The position numbers and the translations under genes are program-made. From the NCBI RefSeq assembly GCF_002288925.2, contig NW_022098004.1, forward strand, positions 13,526,581-13,590,580: 64,000 bases of DNA, given 5' to 3'. Source of the stretch: Delphinapterus leucas. Taxonomy: Eukaryota > Chordata > Mammalia > Artiodactyla > Monodontidae. Below are positions 1-11,799 of this stretch, piece after piece. Within the stretch, counting starts at the first letter, position 1. Every line of letters begins with the position of its first letter. The notes below the pieces were generated by a model. That model did no database searches, had not been told where the DNA came from, and worked only from the letters and a program-made list of their open reading frames with translations.

Positions 1-1945
1 TGTGGGAAAGGTGGGGGGAGGGTAGGGGGAGAATGGGGGGTTGCTGGTAGAACCCGAGGCTGCCCACCACTGTGCTCCCTGTTGCGAGATGGACCCGACT
101 CCCAGTCTGTGGGCCGCCAACTCTGGTAACAGACATTTCCAGAAATTCTTGAGGAACCCTCCTTACTCAGGCTGGGTCCCCTTGTGAGGGACCTTGAGTG
201 GCTTCTCATCATGTGTTAGGAAGGTTTTGAAGGCCCGCCCCTTCCCAGCCTCCCATCCTCTCTGTGCCTCCCTCTCTCTCGCCCACCTGCTCTGTGACCA
301 GGCCTCCCCACCAGTGTCAGCTGCTCCAGGCTAGGCTTGTAGCTTTTTGTCTTGTGTGCCAACCCCTGGCACACGGGAGAGGCTCGGGTCACAAATGCAT
401 GTAGAACAGACTTTAACTTTGACTCATTTAACAAGTTTCACGTTCTCATACAGGTGGCATGGGCAAGAGTAGGGGTCGTGGTGGAACCAGGGAGGGTCCT
501 GGGTCAGACTGGTGTGTGTGATGAGAGTGGAGGCTGGTGACTCTCCCCTGGCCCCAAACCTCCCTATTCCAAGTGGCTTGGGGACAGGGGACTGCGTCTG
601 ATTCCCCTTTAGCTGCGATATATGCGTGTTAGAAAAGACAGACCAGGCCTCCACTGCGGGCCTCCCTGCATTAATTAGTTAACACGGTGATTGAATTCGC
701 CTCATGATAGGCACTAAGCTAGGAATTCAGTGGGGCTTATGTTCCGGTGGGGATGGGGGTGGGGATGGATGCGAAACTACTGATGCATGTTTAATTACAA
801 TTGCAGTAGCTGTTATAAAACACAGGCCTCATTGCTCTTGGAAGGTGTAACAGAACAAGTTTGATGATGAGCCAGAACAGAGCCTGTGTGCCAGGGCCTG
901 TGTCCCTGCCAGCAGCCTTGTTAGAGCAGGGCTTGAACCCAAACTCAACAAGTGTGAAGCCAAACATTTGCGGGAAGTTGGGCCTTGTGTGACCAAGACG
1001 CTCCCCACAGCAGGGACCTCTGCAAACAGCCCCATTTCCCCTCCACCACTCCTCCCTCTCAACTCAGCTTGAAGAGGAGTTTCTCAAGCTCCATTTTTCA
1101 GGTGGGTAAAGTGAGGCCTAGAGAAGCAACCGATTTGCTTTACTAGGTCCCAAATCAGTAAGGAGAAGCCAAAGCCAGGCTTCTCGGCACCGTGCTCAGC
1201 CTGCCCAAGTCCTCACAGTCTGTCCTCTGTGAGCCAAAAAATGAGAAACAAAGCTGCTCTGTTCACCGAGATTTCTATTTTCTCCATTGTTCTCCACTAG
1301 GGACATTCCTGAATTGGTAAAGAAGGGACTGGCGCAGCCCTGAGTCCTGGCAGTTGATCGGCTATGCTGTCCCTAAACCAGAATTGTAAAGTCAGGAGAC
1401 AGAGAGAATTAGGAGAAGTCTGAGACCCTGAGGACCTCCCAGCCACAGCTGAGACAGTGAATAGATGTTCAGGACACTGTGATCAGGTCAAAGGAAGAGG
1501 GTGGGGAGGGGGTATGGGGGGAGTACAGAGGGACAGCCCCCTTGGAGGGGGGGCAGCTGGAGAAATCAGGGGACTGGCTACCTTATGTGGGTCAGGGGCA
1601 GCATGTGAGAGGGTCTGGGAGGGTATGGGTGTGGGGGAGGGGAGGTGGGGAGGAGGGCGAATTAGGCTGGCAGGGGAAGGGGGAAGGGCATTCTGCTCAG
1701 GGAACAGCAGGAGCAAAGGGATTGAGGCCGGTCAGTCATCGTGGGGCGGAAGGGGTGGGCTGCAGGGGTGAGAGCCTGACCCCCTGGTGATCCTGGCTCC
1801 ATGGAGCAAAGGATCATGAGAGTCTTGTCCTGTGAGAGGGGAAGGCTGTCGGTCCTATGGGAGGAGGGCTGTTCCAGACATCCCTTAGGCTGAGAAAAGC
1901 AGAGAACCCTCCTCTTTCCCCTCAAATGCACATGTCCACTTACAT
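1..1945. other. non-coding single-copy sequence
   Basis: No exon, RNA gene or clear young repeat is visible. A G-rich, purine-biased stretch runs from about 1490 to 1770; it opens several frames, but they carry no recognisable protein. About 1070-1200 resembles an old MIR SINE (text like 'aagtgaggcctagagaag'). Confidence 0.6.
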
Positions 1946-2094
1946 GCAATATTTTTTTAGCTACTTTTACTTTTTTTTACTGTGGTAAAATATACATAAC
2001 ATACCATTTTAAACATTTTTAAGTGTACAATTCAGTGATGTTAAGCACATTTACAATGTTATGTAACCATTATCCCTATTTCCAGAACTGTTTT
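1946..2094 (-). mobile_element. old L1 3'-UTR fragment (antisense)
   Basis: The text 'actgtggtaaaatatacata' followed by 'aagtgtacaattcagtg' is the familiar antisense 3' untranslated part of mammalian L1M elements. It is heavily diverged. Confidence 0.6.
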
Positions 2095-2097
2095 TTT

Positions 2098-2454
2098 TAA
2101 AGAACATTTATTTATTTATTTATTTATGGCTGCGTTGGGTCTTCGTTGCTGCACGCGGGCTTTCTCTAGTTGCGGGGAGCCGGGGCTACTCTTCGCTGCA
2201 GTGCGCCGGCTTCCATTGCGGTGGCTTCTCCTGTTGCGGTGCGCGGGCTTCCGGGCTTCCGTAGTCGTGGCTCATGGGCTCTAGAGCGCAGACTCAGTAC
2301 TTGTGACATGCGGGCTCTAGAGCGCAGACTCGGTAGGTGTGGCGCACCGGCTTATTTGCTCCGCGGCATGTGTGATCTTCCCGGACCAGGCCTCGAACCC
2401 GCGTCCCCTACATTGGCAAGCGGATTCTTAACCACGGTGCCACCAGTGAAGCCC
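2098..2454 (-). mobile_element. CHR-type tRNA-derived SINE (long form)
   Basis: An inverted SINE. It starts with a T-rich (TTTA)n tail complement, continues 'ggctgcgttgggtcttcgtt', and ends at the tRNA-like head 'ccaccagtgaagccc'. The antisense A/B-box region contains 'cctcgaacccgcgtcccc'. This long form carries several related internal units (cgggctctagagcgcagactc, twice). Confidence 0.9.
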
Positions 2455-2455
2455 G

Positions 2456-2790
2456 AAAAATTCGGTAGATTTTTTTTATGTTGATCTTGTGTCCTGCAAC
2501 CTTGCTGAGCTCGTTTATTAGCTCATCTTGTTCCCAATTTTAGGGGGAGAACATTCAGCCGTTCACCGTGTTAGTTTCTCATAGATGTTCTCTTTGTGGT
2601 TGAGGAAATTCCCTTCTATTCATAATTTGCTGAGAGTTTCCTTGAGAGTGGATGTTGGATTTTGTCAAAGGGACAAAATCTACTACATCTGCTGAGGTGA
2701 TCATAGGTTTTTCTTTTTTAGTTTGCTAACATGGGGAATTCACAATGCTCGATTTTCAAATGTGAAACTAACCCTTCGTTCTTGGTACTG
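2456..2790 (-). mobile_element. L1 ORF2 fragment (antisense)
   Basis: Antisense L1 ORF2 text ('ttgatcttgtgtcctgcaac', 'cttgctgagctcgttta', 'ataggtttttc'). It is full of substitutions and has no open frame. Confidence 0.7.
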
Positions 2791-4883
2791 CATGTGAGAT
2801 TAGTATAGGACGTGGGCATCCAGGTTCCTCCAGAGCATCCCGGGGACTGTCCTCCAAGTAAACTGGGTTTAGTGCCCAGTCATCCGGGGAGAAGGAGGGA
2901 GGGGACAGAGGGCAAGGGCGGGGACAGCACGTACCGCCAGACACAGCTGCCTGCGTCTGCCACCTCAGGTGAGCCGCCCCAGCTGAGCCAGGGGCCAACC
3001 TGGGACCCAGCGGCAGCTCCCCACAGCCTGTGTGCTTGTGGGGTGAAGCGGTCCCTGCTCTCAGGCTCTCTTGCAGGGTCTCAACGCTCAGCCCTTGCAT
3101 CTCCTGGAGCCTCGTTCTCTGCATCTGCGAAACGGAGCTGGTGGTGGCTGGGCAGCCAGAGCACACGCACTGACCCAGGAGGCCGCAAGCTGCGGCCAGT
3201 CTGCGCGCCCCACGAAGGGTTCCTGAGTGCAGCGGAGACCGCCCACCAGGCCACACACCAGACCACCCACCAGACCGCCCACCAGGCCACACGCGCGCCG
3301 GCAGTTCCCTTCTGTGTGCAATGAAGGTAATGATCCTTCCTTCCAGGACTGCTCTCTTCAGTGAACCCATGGTGCCAAACCACTTAAATAAACCAGATAA
3401 AAGTGGCCGATGGACTATGTTCGAAGCCGATGCCCCCCACTCACTAGCCGTGTCTTTCCACCAATGGCTGAATCTCTCAGCCTTAGTCTCCTCACTTGTA
3501 AAATGGAGATAATGATACCAAGAGGTGTGGGTACCGATGATAATTCGGTGTCACCGGGCAGATGAGCAAGCGCCTGGCACAGTGCCTGGCATGTGGGAAA
3601 TGCCGGGTAACATGTGGGGCATCTCAGGTGCCCAGATCCAGTGCGGCTGCGGCTGCGGTGGAGACTCTTCTGGAGCTGGAGGAGCCACAGAAGCAGCCAG
3701 GGGCAGGAATGCACCCTGCCCTGGTTTAAGCGTGCAGTGATGTGCGTTTGCGGCGCCGCTGTGCCACGGGCTGGCGCTCTCAGCAACCCTGCCAGGCTGG
3801 CATGATCCTTGCGCCCCACTCAGGTACCAGCGGGGAAGGGGAGGCTCAGAGCTAGAGCTAGAATTGGAATCCAGATGCCCTTGGTCGTTTTGAGGCATTT
3901 GTGCCTTTCTGAAAGGTGAAGGATCTCCCCAGGGTTGATGCTAACCCTGGTCCTAAGTTGAAGGGTAGTTGAGAGAGGGAGCTGGGAGAGGAGAAGGGAA
4001 TCAAGTAGCCAAAGAAACTCTTGGTGTATTCTGTCCTTCCCCATCCTGGCCTTGGGCGGGGTTTTTCCTCCAGCTTCTTGGGCTGAGGGTTTAGCTGACC
4101 TAGTTCTCCTTCTCTATTGGCATTTCAGCATCTGGCCCAAATGTCCTACTCATTCACTCAGATATTGTTCATCAGATGTTATTGTCTTCTGTGTGCATAG
4201 GCTCTGGGGACACAGTGATGAGGTCAGAACAAGGCTCTGGAGGCCCTTCTTACAACATAACATACAAGTGAACACAGCCAAGATAAATGCAGAAGTGCCA
4301 CAGGGAGTGTGACAGGGAATGACCTGGGCAGGTCAGAGAAGCCTCTCTATGCAGGTGATGTTTGAGTTGACAAGAAAGAGGCAGCTGGGCAGAAATCTGG
4401 GGTGGGACGTTCTAGGCAGAGATAACAGACGTAGTCCTTAAGGAGGAGTCGGTTTGATGTGTAGCTGGAGGTCAGTGTCTGCTTGGACAGTGGGTGGAGT
4501 TGGGGGAGGGGTCACCTTGCAGTGTGTGTGGGAAGTCATGGGGAACAGTGAGGACTTATTCTAAGTGCAGATTCCAGGATTCTTCTGAAAATGAAAAAAA
4601 TGCTTGTATTCTTTTCTCACCTTCTGTCTTTTGTGATTTGGGGGGCCTCTTGTTTGGAAACATTTGAGGGACTCTCAGAACTGGAAGGAAGTATTTGTGC
4701 CCACCAGATCCCCTTTAGCCACTGTTGTACCTATTTCCGGGCTGTCACGAACAGCAGACACCATGTCATTCTCTAAGTCACCTTGCCAGAGTTACTTGGT
4801 GGGGTCACACACCCCGGGGCGGGGGAGGCCACTGACTAGTCAGGGGTATGAAAACCCAGCCGCCTTGCCCCAGGGTGGGAGGA
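2791..4883. other. non-coding sequence with MIR and short tandem repeat
   Basis: Mostly unique. A short tandem array near 3240-3292 repeats 'caccagaccacc'-like 12-mers about four times. It produces His-Gln-Ala/Thr repeats in one frame, which is low-complexity and not a gene. A MIR-like piece lies near 3460-3600 ('cttgtaaaatggagataatg'). Confidence 0.5.
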
Positions 4884-4898
4884 CTCTGGTGTTATTTA

Positions 4899-5232
4899 TT
4901 TAGTTATTTATTTTTAATAAATTTATTTATTTTTGGTTGCGTTGGGTCTTCGTTGCTGTGCGCAGGCCTTCTGTAGTTGTGGTGAGCGGGGGCTACTCTT
5001 CGTTGTGGTGCGCAGGCTTCTCATTGTGGTGGCTTCTCTTGTTGCGGAACACGGGCTCTAGGCGTGCGGGCTTCAATAGTTGTGGCGCATGGGCTCTAGA
5101 GCGCAGGCTCACTAGTTGTGGCACACAGGCTTAGTTGCTCCGCGGCATGTGAGATCTTCCACGACCAGGGCTCGAACCTGTGTCCCCTGCATTGGCAGGC
5201 GGATTCTTAACCACTGCGCCACCAGGGAAGTC
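4899..5232 (-). mobile_element. CHR-type SINE (long form) with perfect TSD
   Basis: An inverted SINE running from (TTTA)n to 'gccaccagggaagtc'. It is bounded by the identical 15-bp direct repeat ctctggtgttattta at 4884-4898 and 5233-5247. The perfect target-site duplication fixes the boundaries and implies a fairly recent insertion. Confidence 0.95.
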
Positions 5233-6424
5233 CTCTGGTGTTATTTAAGAATGCTTTAGCACCCCCAAGACCTGCCCTTCCCTATCCTCTCCCCTCACTC
5301 CTTCACCTGAAAGTTTTCTCTGGCAAGCTCTCCCTCAATAACTCACATAAAAGCAAACCCTGTCCCAGGCTCTGCTTCTGGGGAAACCAAGCTTAGACAG
5401 GCCATTAGAGACCATGTGTTTTTTGGATTAGAAAGTCAGCTTCTAGGTTCAGAAACTTCCAGCTCTGAAAGTCCCTAAAACTGTGTGATTTACTCAATCA
5501 TGCAACAGGTTAGTGGCAGGGCCAGGCCCAGGAACTATCCAACAGCCAGAAGGCATCAGGGGTATGGGGTGAGGCCTGCTGGTGAATGTGGTGCAGAGCC
5601 AATGTCGCAGCTGTGGTTTACCAGCAGCTGTGCTCCCAGATGAAGCTTCATCTCAGGTAAGACCCCCTCTGCATGAATTGCTCCAGAGACTTTATGTCCA
5701 GAATTCCACCCACTTCCTCCTGTATTAGAGTAGTTCACACTGAAGTGTGAAAGACTGGCAGCTCACAGACAATGCATCCTGAAAAGAAGTTGCTTGTTAA
5801 CCCCAATAAATCTGTAATTCGATGGACTTTTTATCAGGGTGGTAAAGTGAGTTGGAAGAATGCATACAGTGCAATTCTGTAGGGTTTTGAGGGCATGAGG
5901 GAGCCATATATCAGGAAATTCCTCGGCTTTCCCAAGGATCAGCTTCCCCACCCCCATTTCTGCTTCTCCTCACCCTCTTCTCCCCACAGTCAGATACGTT
6001 GAGAAGTGCCGGTGTCTTCCTCAGGTTTCAACAGCAGTGTCTGTCAAAGGTGCGAGCCACTGGAGGGGAAAGTGACTCAGCTAAAGAAATAATTTGGCCA
6101 AAAGTGCATTTTTGTAAAGAACAGACTGTTGATTTGAGCTAAGCTCCCCAGTAAGTGACTGATTTCTCAGAAGCACAGAGGACTGTGTATGATTTAGTAA
6201 ATTTCCACACCATTTTCTAAAGGGCTGGCATCACTTGCTGGCTCAGGCAGGTTTGTGATATAGGTCTGGGTACGGCAGAGAAGGCACTCCTGAGGAGTGG
6301 CAGCCTCCCTGGACGGGGTTTCACCTGGACGGTGTTTCACCTTACCGTCCAAGTGGCCTTGGGCAAGTCATTTACTTTTTGCCTGGCACAGCTTCCTCAT
6401 CTAAACAAATGGAGCTGGATATTC

Positions 6425-6595
6425 CAGAGCCTTGGTCCTCAAAGTGTAGTCTGCAGACCAGGAGCATCTACAACACCTAGGAGCCTGTTAGAAATTCAGA
6501 GTCCTGGGTCCTACCCCAGACCTTATGAATCTGTATTTTAACAAGATTCCCAAGCCATTCATATACATATCACAGTTTGAGGAGCCCTGCTGTGG
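6425..6595 (+). mobile_element. hAT-type DNA transposon remnant (MER class)
   Basis: Text such as 'ctgcagaccaggagcatcta', 'cctgttagaaattcagag' and a closing 'cagtttgaggagccctg' resembles the MER20/MER3-like non-autonomous hAT elements. The exact subfamily is not determined. Confidence 0.5.
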
Positions 6596-6599
6596 ACAA

Positions 6600-6785
6600 G
6601 ACCACTCAAATGTAGTCCTTAAACCAGCTGCATCAGTATCACCCAAGCTTGTTAGAAATGTCAGTTCCTGAGCTCCAGACCTACTGAATCACATCTCTGA
6701 GGGTCGGCCCTAAAAGCCTGTGTTTTAACAGCCTGTCCAGGTGACTTAAGCACGCTGACCTTTGAGAAGCACCCTCAGTCAAGTA
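6600..6785 (+). mobile_element. second hAT-type DNA transposon remnant
   Basis: Adjacent to the previous element, with the same organisation ('gctgcatcagtatcaccc', 'cttgttagaaatgtcag', 'ctttgagaagcaccc'). Subfamily uncertain. Confidence 0.5.
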
Positions 6786-7310
6786 ACATTTATTCTAGCA
6801 GAGGCTTGGCTGTAGAGCAGCTGTTGTATACAGAACTTGTTCGGTGCTGCTTTGCGGTTCTGGAAGCGCTCACATTGCACTCCACAGCAATTCTGGGATG
6901 TTCTTTTGTCTTTATCTTGCTTTGCCAAAGAGAAAACTGAAGTTTAAGGGAGGTTAAGTGAGTTGCCCAAGATCTTTCTATCTCACAATGTCTTGCATAG
7001 CATTATTGACATAAGATGTTTCTGGCAAGGTCAGCTGTTACATAAAACTCCTCATAAATATTTAAGATTACCTGTGATAAATGACAGAGGCTCTTGGAAC
7101 ATGAGCTGGGATAGATTTTGTGGGTCTTGATCAAGGCTTAGGAGCTCATGAACTGCAGCTCTTCTTTTACAGTTTCTTGTTTTGATTAGATAATATGTTC
7201 ACATGGTTTAAACATCATATAATAAAGGACTATAGTCAAAGTTTTTCTTTAACTCTTGTTCCATAACCACCCAGTACCTTCCTCCTCAGGTTAACTGTTT
7301 TTGTTTTTTT

Positions 7311-7521
7311 TAATTAATTCAATTTATTTATTTTGGCTGTGCCGGGTCTTAGTTGCGGCACACGGGCTCTTCATTGCGCCATGAGGGATCTTTTGTTGTA
7401 GCATGCGGACTTCTTAGTTGCAGCACGCATGCAGGATCTAGGTCCCCGACCAGGGATTGAACACAGGCCCCCTGCATAGGGAGCGCAGAGTCTTACCCAC
7501 TGGACCACCAGGGAAGTCCTC
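7311..7521 (-). mobile_element. tRNA-derived SINE (short, diverged)
   Basis: Inverted element 'ttggctgtgccgggtctt' to 'ggaccaccagggaagtcc'. The flanks 'aggttaactgttttt' and 'aggtaactgttttt' look like a worn target-site duplication. It is more diverged than the other SINEs here. Confidence 0.8.
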
Positions 7522-8401
7522 GACAGGTAACTGTTTTTAGTTTATTGGATTTAACCTAATTAAAGCTGATCCTTGACAAAGCTGTGGAATCTCCTGATAT
7601 ATGGTTACCCTCATGACCCCCAAAATCCCTGAACTTGCAGTATATGCATTTTTCCAATTCACTTTATCATCCTGACAAAAAGTCCATCAAATTACACATC
7701 TACTTGGGTTAACAAGCATCTTCTTTTAATGATGCACCATCTCTAAGAGGTTCTGAGCTGCCACTCTCTCACACTTTAGTGTGAATTATTCTAATACAGC
7801 ATTTCTTTATACAAATACAAGCATATACAAATAAGTATTCTATATAACATATATTAACTATATATAATAGCATATATCGCATATATTTAATGCGTTGTCA
7901 CCTCTGCCGACACAAGTTACAAACTAGAATACATGGTGCTGTTCTGTGCCTTGCTTGTTTCACTGAATATATTACACAATTCTATTGTGTGATAACAGTT
8001 GTTTCCATTCTGTTATCACAGACATTGCTTGTATAGGTGGCATTTTACCAGTGCTTATTATATGTGCAGGATAAATTTCCAGAAATGAGATTGCTAGGTA
8101 TCTGTATTTGTAATTTCAGGAGATATTGCCAACTTGCCCTCCTTAAGTTAGTACCAATGTGCACCTCCACCAGCTTTGGATGAGAAGTTACTGTTTTCTC
8201 ACCTCTTTGTCAGCTCGTTAAATTGTCATATCATTAGATTTTTACCAATCTGGTAGGTGAAAAACAGTGACTCAATTGAATCTTCATTTAAATTTGTAAT
8301 GAAAGTTTTAAACTTAGAATATGTGTTTACGGGCCATTTCTATTTCTTTTTCTATGACTCTCTTACTATTAGTATTCTGCTTATTTCAAAAATTGGATCG
8401 T

Positions 8402-8590
8402 AGGGACTTCCCTGGCAGTCCAGTGGTTAAGACTTCGCCTTCCAATGCAGGTGGTGTGGGTTCTATCCCTGGTCGGGGAGGTAAGATCCCACATGCCTGG
8501 AGGCCAAAGAACCAAAACATAAAACAGAGGCAATATTGTAACAAATTCAATAAAGACTTTGGAAATGGTCCACATCAAAAAAAAATCTTA
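8402..8590 (+). mobile_element. tRNA-derived SINE (ATTG-tail form)
   Basis: Sense element: head 'gggacttccctggcagtcca', middle 'ctggtcggggaggtaagatc', tail 'caataaagactttgg' ending in an A run. This is a different SINE subtype, also seen inverted at 23510 and 36427. Confidence 0.9.
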
Positions 8591-10544
8591 AAAAAAATTG
8601 TATGGTTGCCTTTTTCTTTATTTCTAGGAACTGATTATCTATTAGGGAAGGTTGGCCTTTTGCCTTTGATAAAAGTCGTGTCTAATTTAGTGTTTCTCTT
8701 TTATTTTGTTGATGGTTGGTTGGTTTTGTTTGCATGTGTTTTTATTTTTTGCCGTCAAATTTATCAGTCATTTCTTTTACGGCTTCTGAATGTTGAATCA
8801 TAGGTATAAAGGTCTGCCCCACTTCAAGATAACATGTTATTTATTTTCTTCTATTATTTCACATCCAAATTTTGATCCATTTGGAATTTATCCTGAGGTA
8901 TGCTGTAAGGTATAGACCCAACTTTTTCTTTTCGGATGGCTATCTTTTCTCTGCTGAATTGAAAAGCTACTTTTATCGTAAGCTGTTTATCATAAGCTTT
9001 TTTTCTCATACATATGTGGGTCTGTTTCAGAACTTGCTACTCTTTTCCATTGGTTTCTCTGTTTACTCATGTTCATTCATGCTCATGGTTTTGCTTGCTA
9101 GGGTTTACAATATTTAAAAATATCTTTTGGTGTATTGAAGGGCTGCCCCTTATTTTTAGATCTCTTTCAGGCTACTCTTGCTTATTTGTTTTTCTATTTG
9201 AACTTTGTAATCTGGTATGTAATTACACACACACACGTGTTGGTGTTTTTACTGGAATTGCTTTAATAAAAACTGAAGTATAACACACATACAGGAAAGG
9301 GAACAACTTGTAAGTATATGGCTTGATGAATTATCATATAGTAAACTGAACTATTACCCAGATCTGGAACTGGAACTGGAGCAGTACCAGCATGGAGAAG
9401 CCCCGCTCCGGTCCCCAAGCTGTTATTACTACGTCGCCCTCTTCCAAAAGGTAATTATCGTCCTCATTTCTTATGTCATAGATTAGTTTTGATTTTTTTT
9501 AAAACTTTATATAAATGGATTCTTTTGTATTTGGCTTCTTTTGCTCAACATTATATTTGTGAGGTTTTCTAAGTCTGTCCTCCTGCTGATGGACAATTAA
9601 GTTGTTCCCAGTTTTTGGCTATCATGAATAATGCTGCCATGAACATTGTAACACATGGCTTTTGGTGCCCCTATATATACATTTCTGCTGGATATTTACT
9701 TACGAGAGAACTTATACATGGGATATGCATATGTTCAACTACAGAAAATACTGCCAAACTGTGTTCCAAATAGACATGTAACCATTTACCCTCCTTCCAG
9801 TGGTATCTGAGAATTCCAGTTATTCCTAGTTCCTGCAACAATTGGTTTTGTTGGTCATTTGGATTTTACTTACTCTGGTGTGTGTGTAGTGGTAATTAAT
9901 TGTGGTTTTAATTTTCACTTCTGTAAGGACTAATGAGGTTAAGCACTTTAAAATATGTATTTGTTGGCTATTTAAATATTCTCTTTCGTGAAATGTATTG
10001 GGATTGCTTCAAATTTATACATTAAATTCAGAGAATGGACATATTGATGATGTTGGATGTTCCTATCCAGGAACATGGTATGTCTTTCCATTTGTTTAAA
10101 TCTTCTGTGTCCTTTAGTATTGTTTGCAGTGTTTTGGTATGGATCTTGCACATTTTTTGATAGGTTTATTCCTAGATATTTTATGTTTTTTATGGAGTCT
10201 TTTCTAACTGGCTATTGTTTGTAGTAGTTTCTTAATTGATTCTTTTAGCTGTTCTAGGCTTATAATCATTTCATCTATAAATAGAAATGTTTCCAATTCC
10301 AATTCCTCCTATGCAGTTCTTTATCTTTGTTTTTTTAATTGAGATATAATTGACATATAACATTGTATTAGTTTTGGGTGTACAAAATGATGATTCCATA
10401 TATGTATATGTGTGAAATGATTACCACAATAAGTTGGGTTAACATTCATCACCACAAGTAGTTATAATTTTTTTCTTATAATGAGAACTTTTAAGATTTG
10501 CTCCTTTAGTAACTTTCAAATATACAATACAGTATTGTTTTAAT

Positions 10545-10760
10545 TTCTTTCTTTCTTTTTTTTTTTTTCGGTACACGGGCCTCTCACTGTTGTGGCCTCT
10601 CCCGTTGCGGAGCACAGGCTCTGGACGCGCAGGCTCAGCGGCCATGGCTCACGGGCCCAGCCGCTCCGCGGCATGTGGGATCTTCCCGGACCGGGGCACG
10701 AACCCGTGTCCCCTGCATCGGCAGGCAGACTCTCAACCACTGTGCCACCAGGGAAGCCCT
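10545..10760 (-). mobile_element. CHR-type SINE (short, GC-rich young form)
   Basis: Inverted element from a T run through 'cacgggcctctcactgttgt' to 'ccaccagggaagccc'. It lies inside an L1 3' UTR, with the flanking repeat agtattgtt at 10531-10539 and 10761-10769. Confidence 0.9.
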
Positions 10761-11120
10761 AGTATTGTTAACTATAGTCACCGTGCTGTACATTATATTC
10801 CCTCATCCAATTATTTTATCTCTCATTTCTTTAGCTTATCTAATTGCACTGGCTAGTACCTTCTGTACAGTGATAGTGTGCACATGTGTGTTATATCTGA
10901 CTTTAGTGGGAATGCGTCTGGTGTTCTCTAGTTAAGCAAAATGCTGGCTTTTGACTGAGATTTATATATTTTATCTTATTAAGGAATTATCCATTGATTC
11001 CTACTTTGGGATTTTTTATCAGCAAAGCGTTTTTTTTTGGTCAAATTTTGTCAAATGCTTATTCAACATTTATGGATTTCCTGGGATCTATCATTATGTT
11101 ATACTATATTAAGAAGTTTC
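10761..11120 (-). mobile_element. L1 3'-UTR/ORF2 remnant (antisense)
   Basis: Continues the L1 split by the preceding SINE ('actatagtcaccgtgctgta'), then passes into antisense ORF2-like text ('gggattttttatcagcaaag'). It is decayed. Confidence 0.6.
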
Positions 11121-11121
11121 T

Positions 11122-11241
11122 GGCAGTTCCCTGGTGGACTAGTGGTTAAGATTCTGGGCTTTCATGGCCGTGGCCTGGGTTCAGTCCCTGGACAGGGAAC
11201 TAAGATCCTGTGAGCCGTGCAGTACAGCCAAAAAAAAAAAG
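11122..11241 (+). mobile_element. short tRNA-derived SINE
   Basis: Head 'gttccctggtggactagtgg', 'cctggacagggaactaaga', then an A-rich tail. Only about 120 bp, flanked by gaagttt-like sequence. Confidence 0.85.
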
Positions 11242-11297
11242 AAGTTTTTTAATATTGAACCATCCCTGTATTCCTGCAGTAAATTCCCCTTGATCTT

Positions 11298-11424
11298 TTC
11301 TTTCTTTCTCTTTTTGGCCACGCCGCATGGCTTGCAGGATATTACTTCCCTGACTAGGGATTGAACCTGGGCCACCGAAGTGAAAGTACCAAGTCCTAAC
11401 CACTGGACCGCCAGGGAATTCCCT
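11298..11424 (-). mobile_element. short tRNA-derived SINE (inverted)
   Basis: Starts with a pyrimidine-rich tail complement (tttctttctctttttggcc) and ends at the head 'ggaccgccagggaattccc'. Confidence 0.85.
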
Positions 11425-11651
11425 CCCTTTGGTTTTTTAATGTGCTGTGCCACCCTACTGGAGACGGTTCTTTGACTGAGGCAACAGCTACTGTGGACTC
11501 CTCTGGAGAGGGTCTAGGGACATGTACAGAGTCAGTACATATGGGCTGAAGTGTCCTTTCCTAAAGTAAGGAACCATTGGTTTGATTCTTTTTTAGCAAA
11601 CCCAACTCCAAACTCCTTCCTGGTGTAATGGACAACAGAAACTGGGGTTTT

Positions 11652-11787
11652 GGGAATCCCCTGGTGGTCCAGTGTTTAGGACTCTTTGCTTTCACTGCCG
11701 TGGGTCAGGGTGCAATCCCTGGCCAGGAAACTAGGATCCCACAAGCCATGTGGTGCAGCCAAAAGAAAAAACAAAAAAAACCCCGAC
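11652..11787 (+). mobile_element. short tRNA-derived SINE with TSD
   Basis: Sense element with head 'gggaatcccctggtggtcc' and A-rich tail. Flanked by the direct repeat aactggggtttt at 11640-11651 and 11788-11799. Confidence 0.9.
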
Positions 11788-11799
11788 AACTGGGGTTTT

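Larger units (their letters stand above)
5248..7160. other. non-coding sequence
   Basis: No exon is recognised. Two hAT-type MITE remnants occupy about 6425-6785 and are listed separately. The rest looks unique. Confidence 0.5.
7161..10545 (-). mobile_element. mosaic of old L1 fragments (antisense)
   Basis: Long AT-rich stretches carry antisense L1 3'-UTR and ORF2 text, for example 'aaactgaagtataacacaca' near 9270, 'ttaagttgttcccagttt' near 9598, 'cctagatattttatg' near 10170 and 'ttgagatataattgacatat' near 10340. Two SINEs interrupt it. About 8600-9120 is also L1-like. No intact frame remains. Confidence 0.6.

Noticed and set aside
2768..3370. 200-codon open frames on both strands near 3 kb
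   Set aside because: GC-rich unique sequence with a tandem repeat giving His-Gln-Thr repeats. No homology recognised, no splice context.
8321..8803. 160-codon open frame containing FPGSPVVKTSPSNAGGVGSI
   Set aside because: That peptide is the usual translation of tRNA-derived SINEs in this lineage, and the rest is L1. Not a gene.
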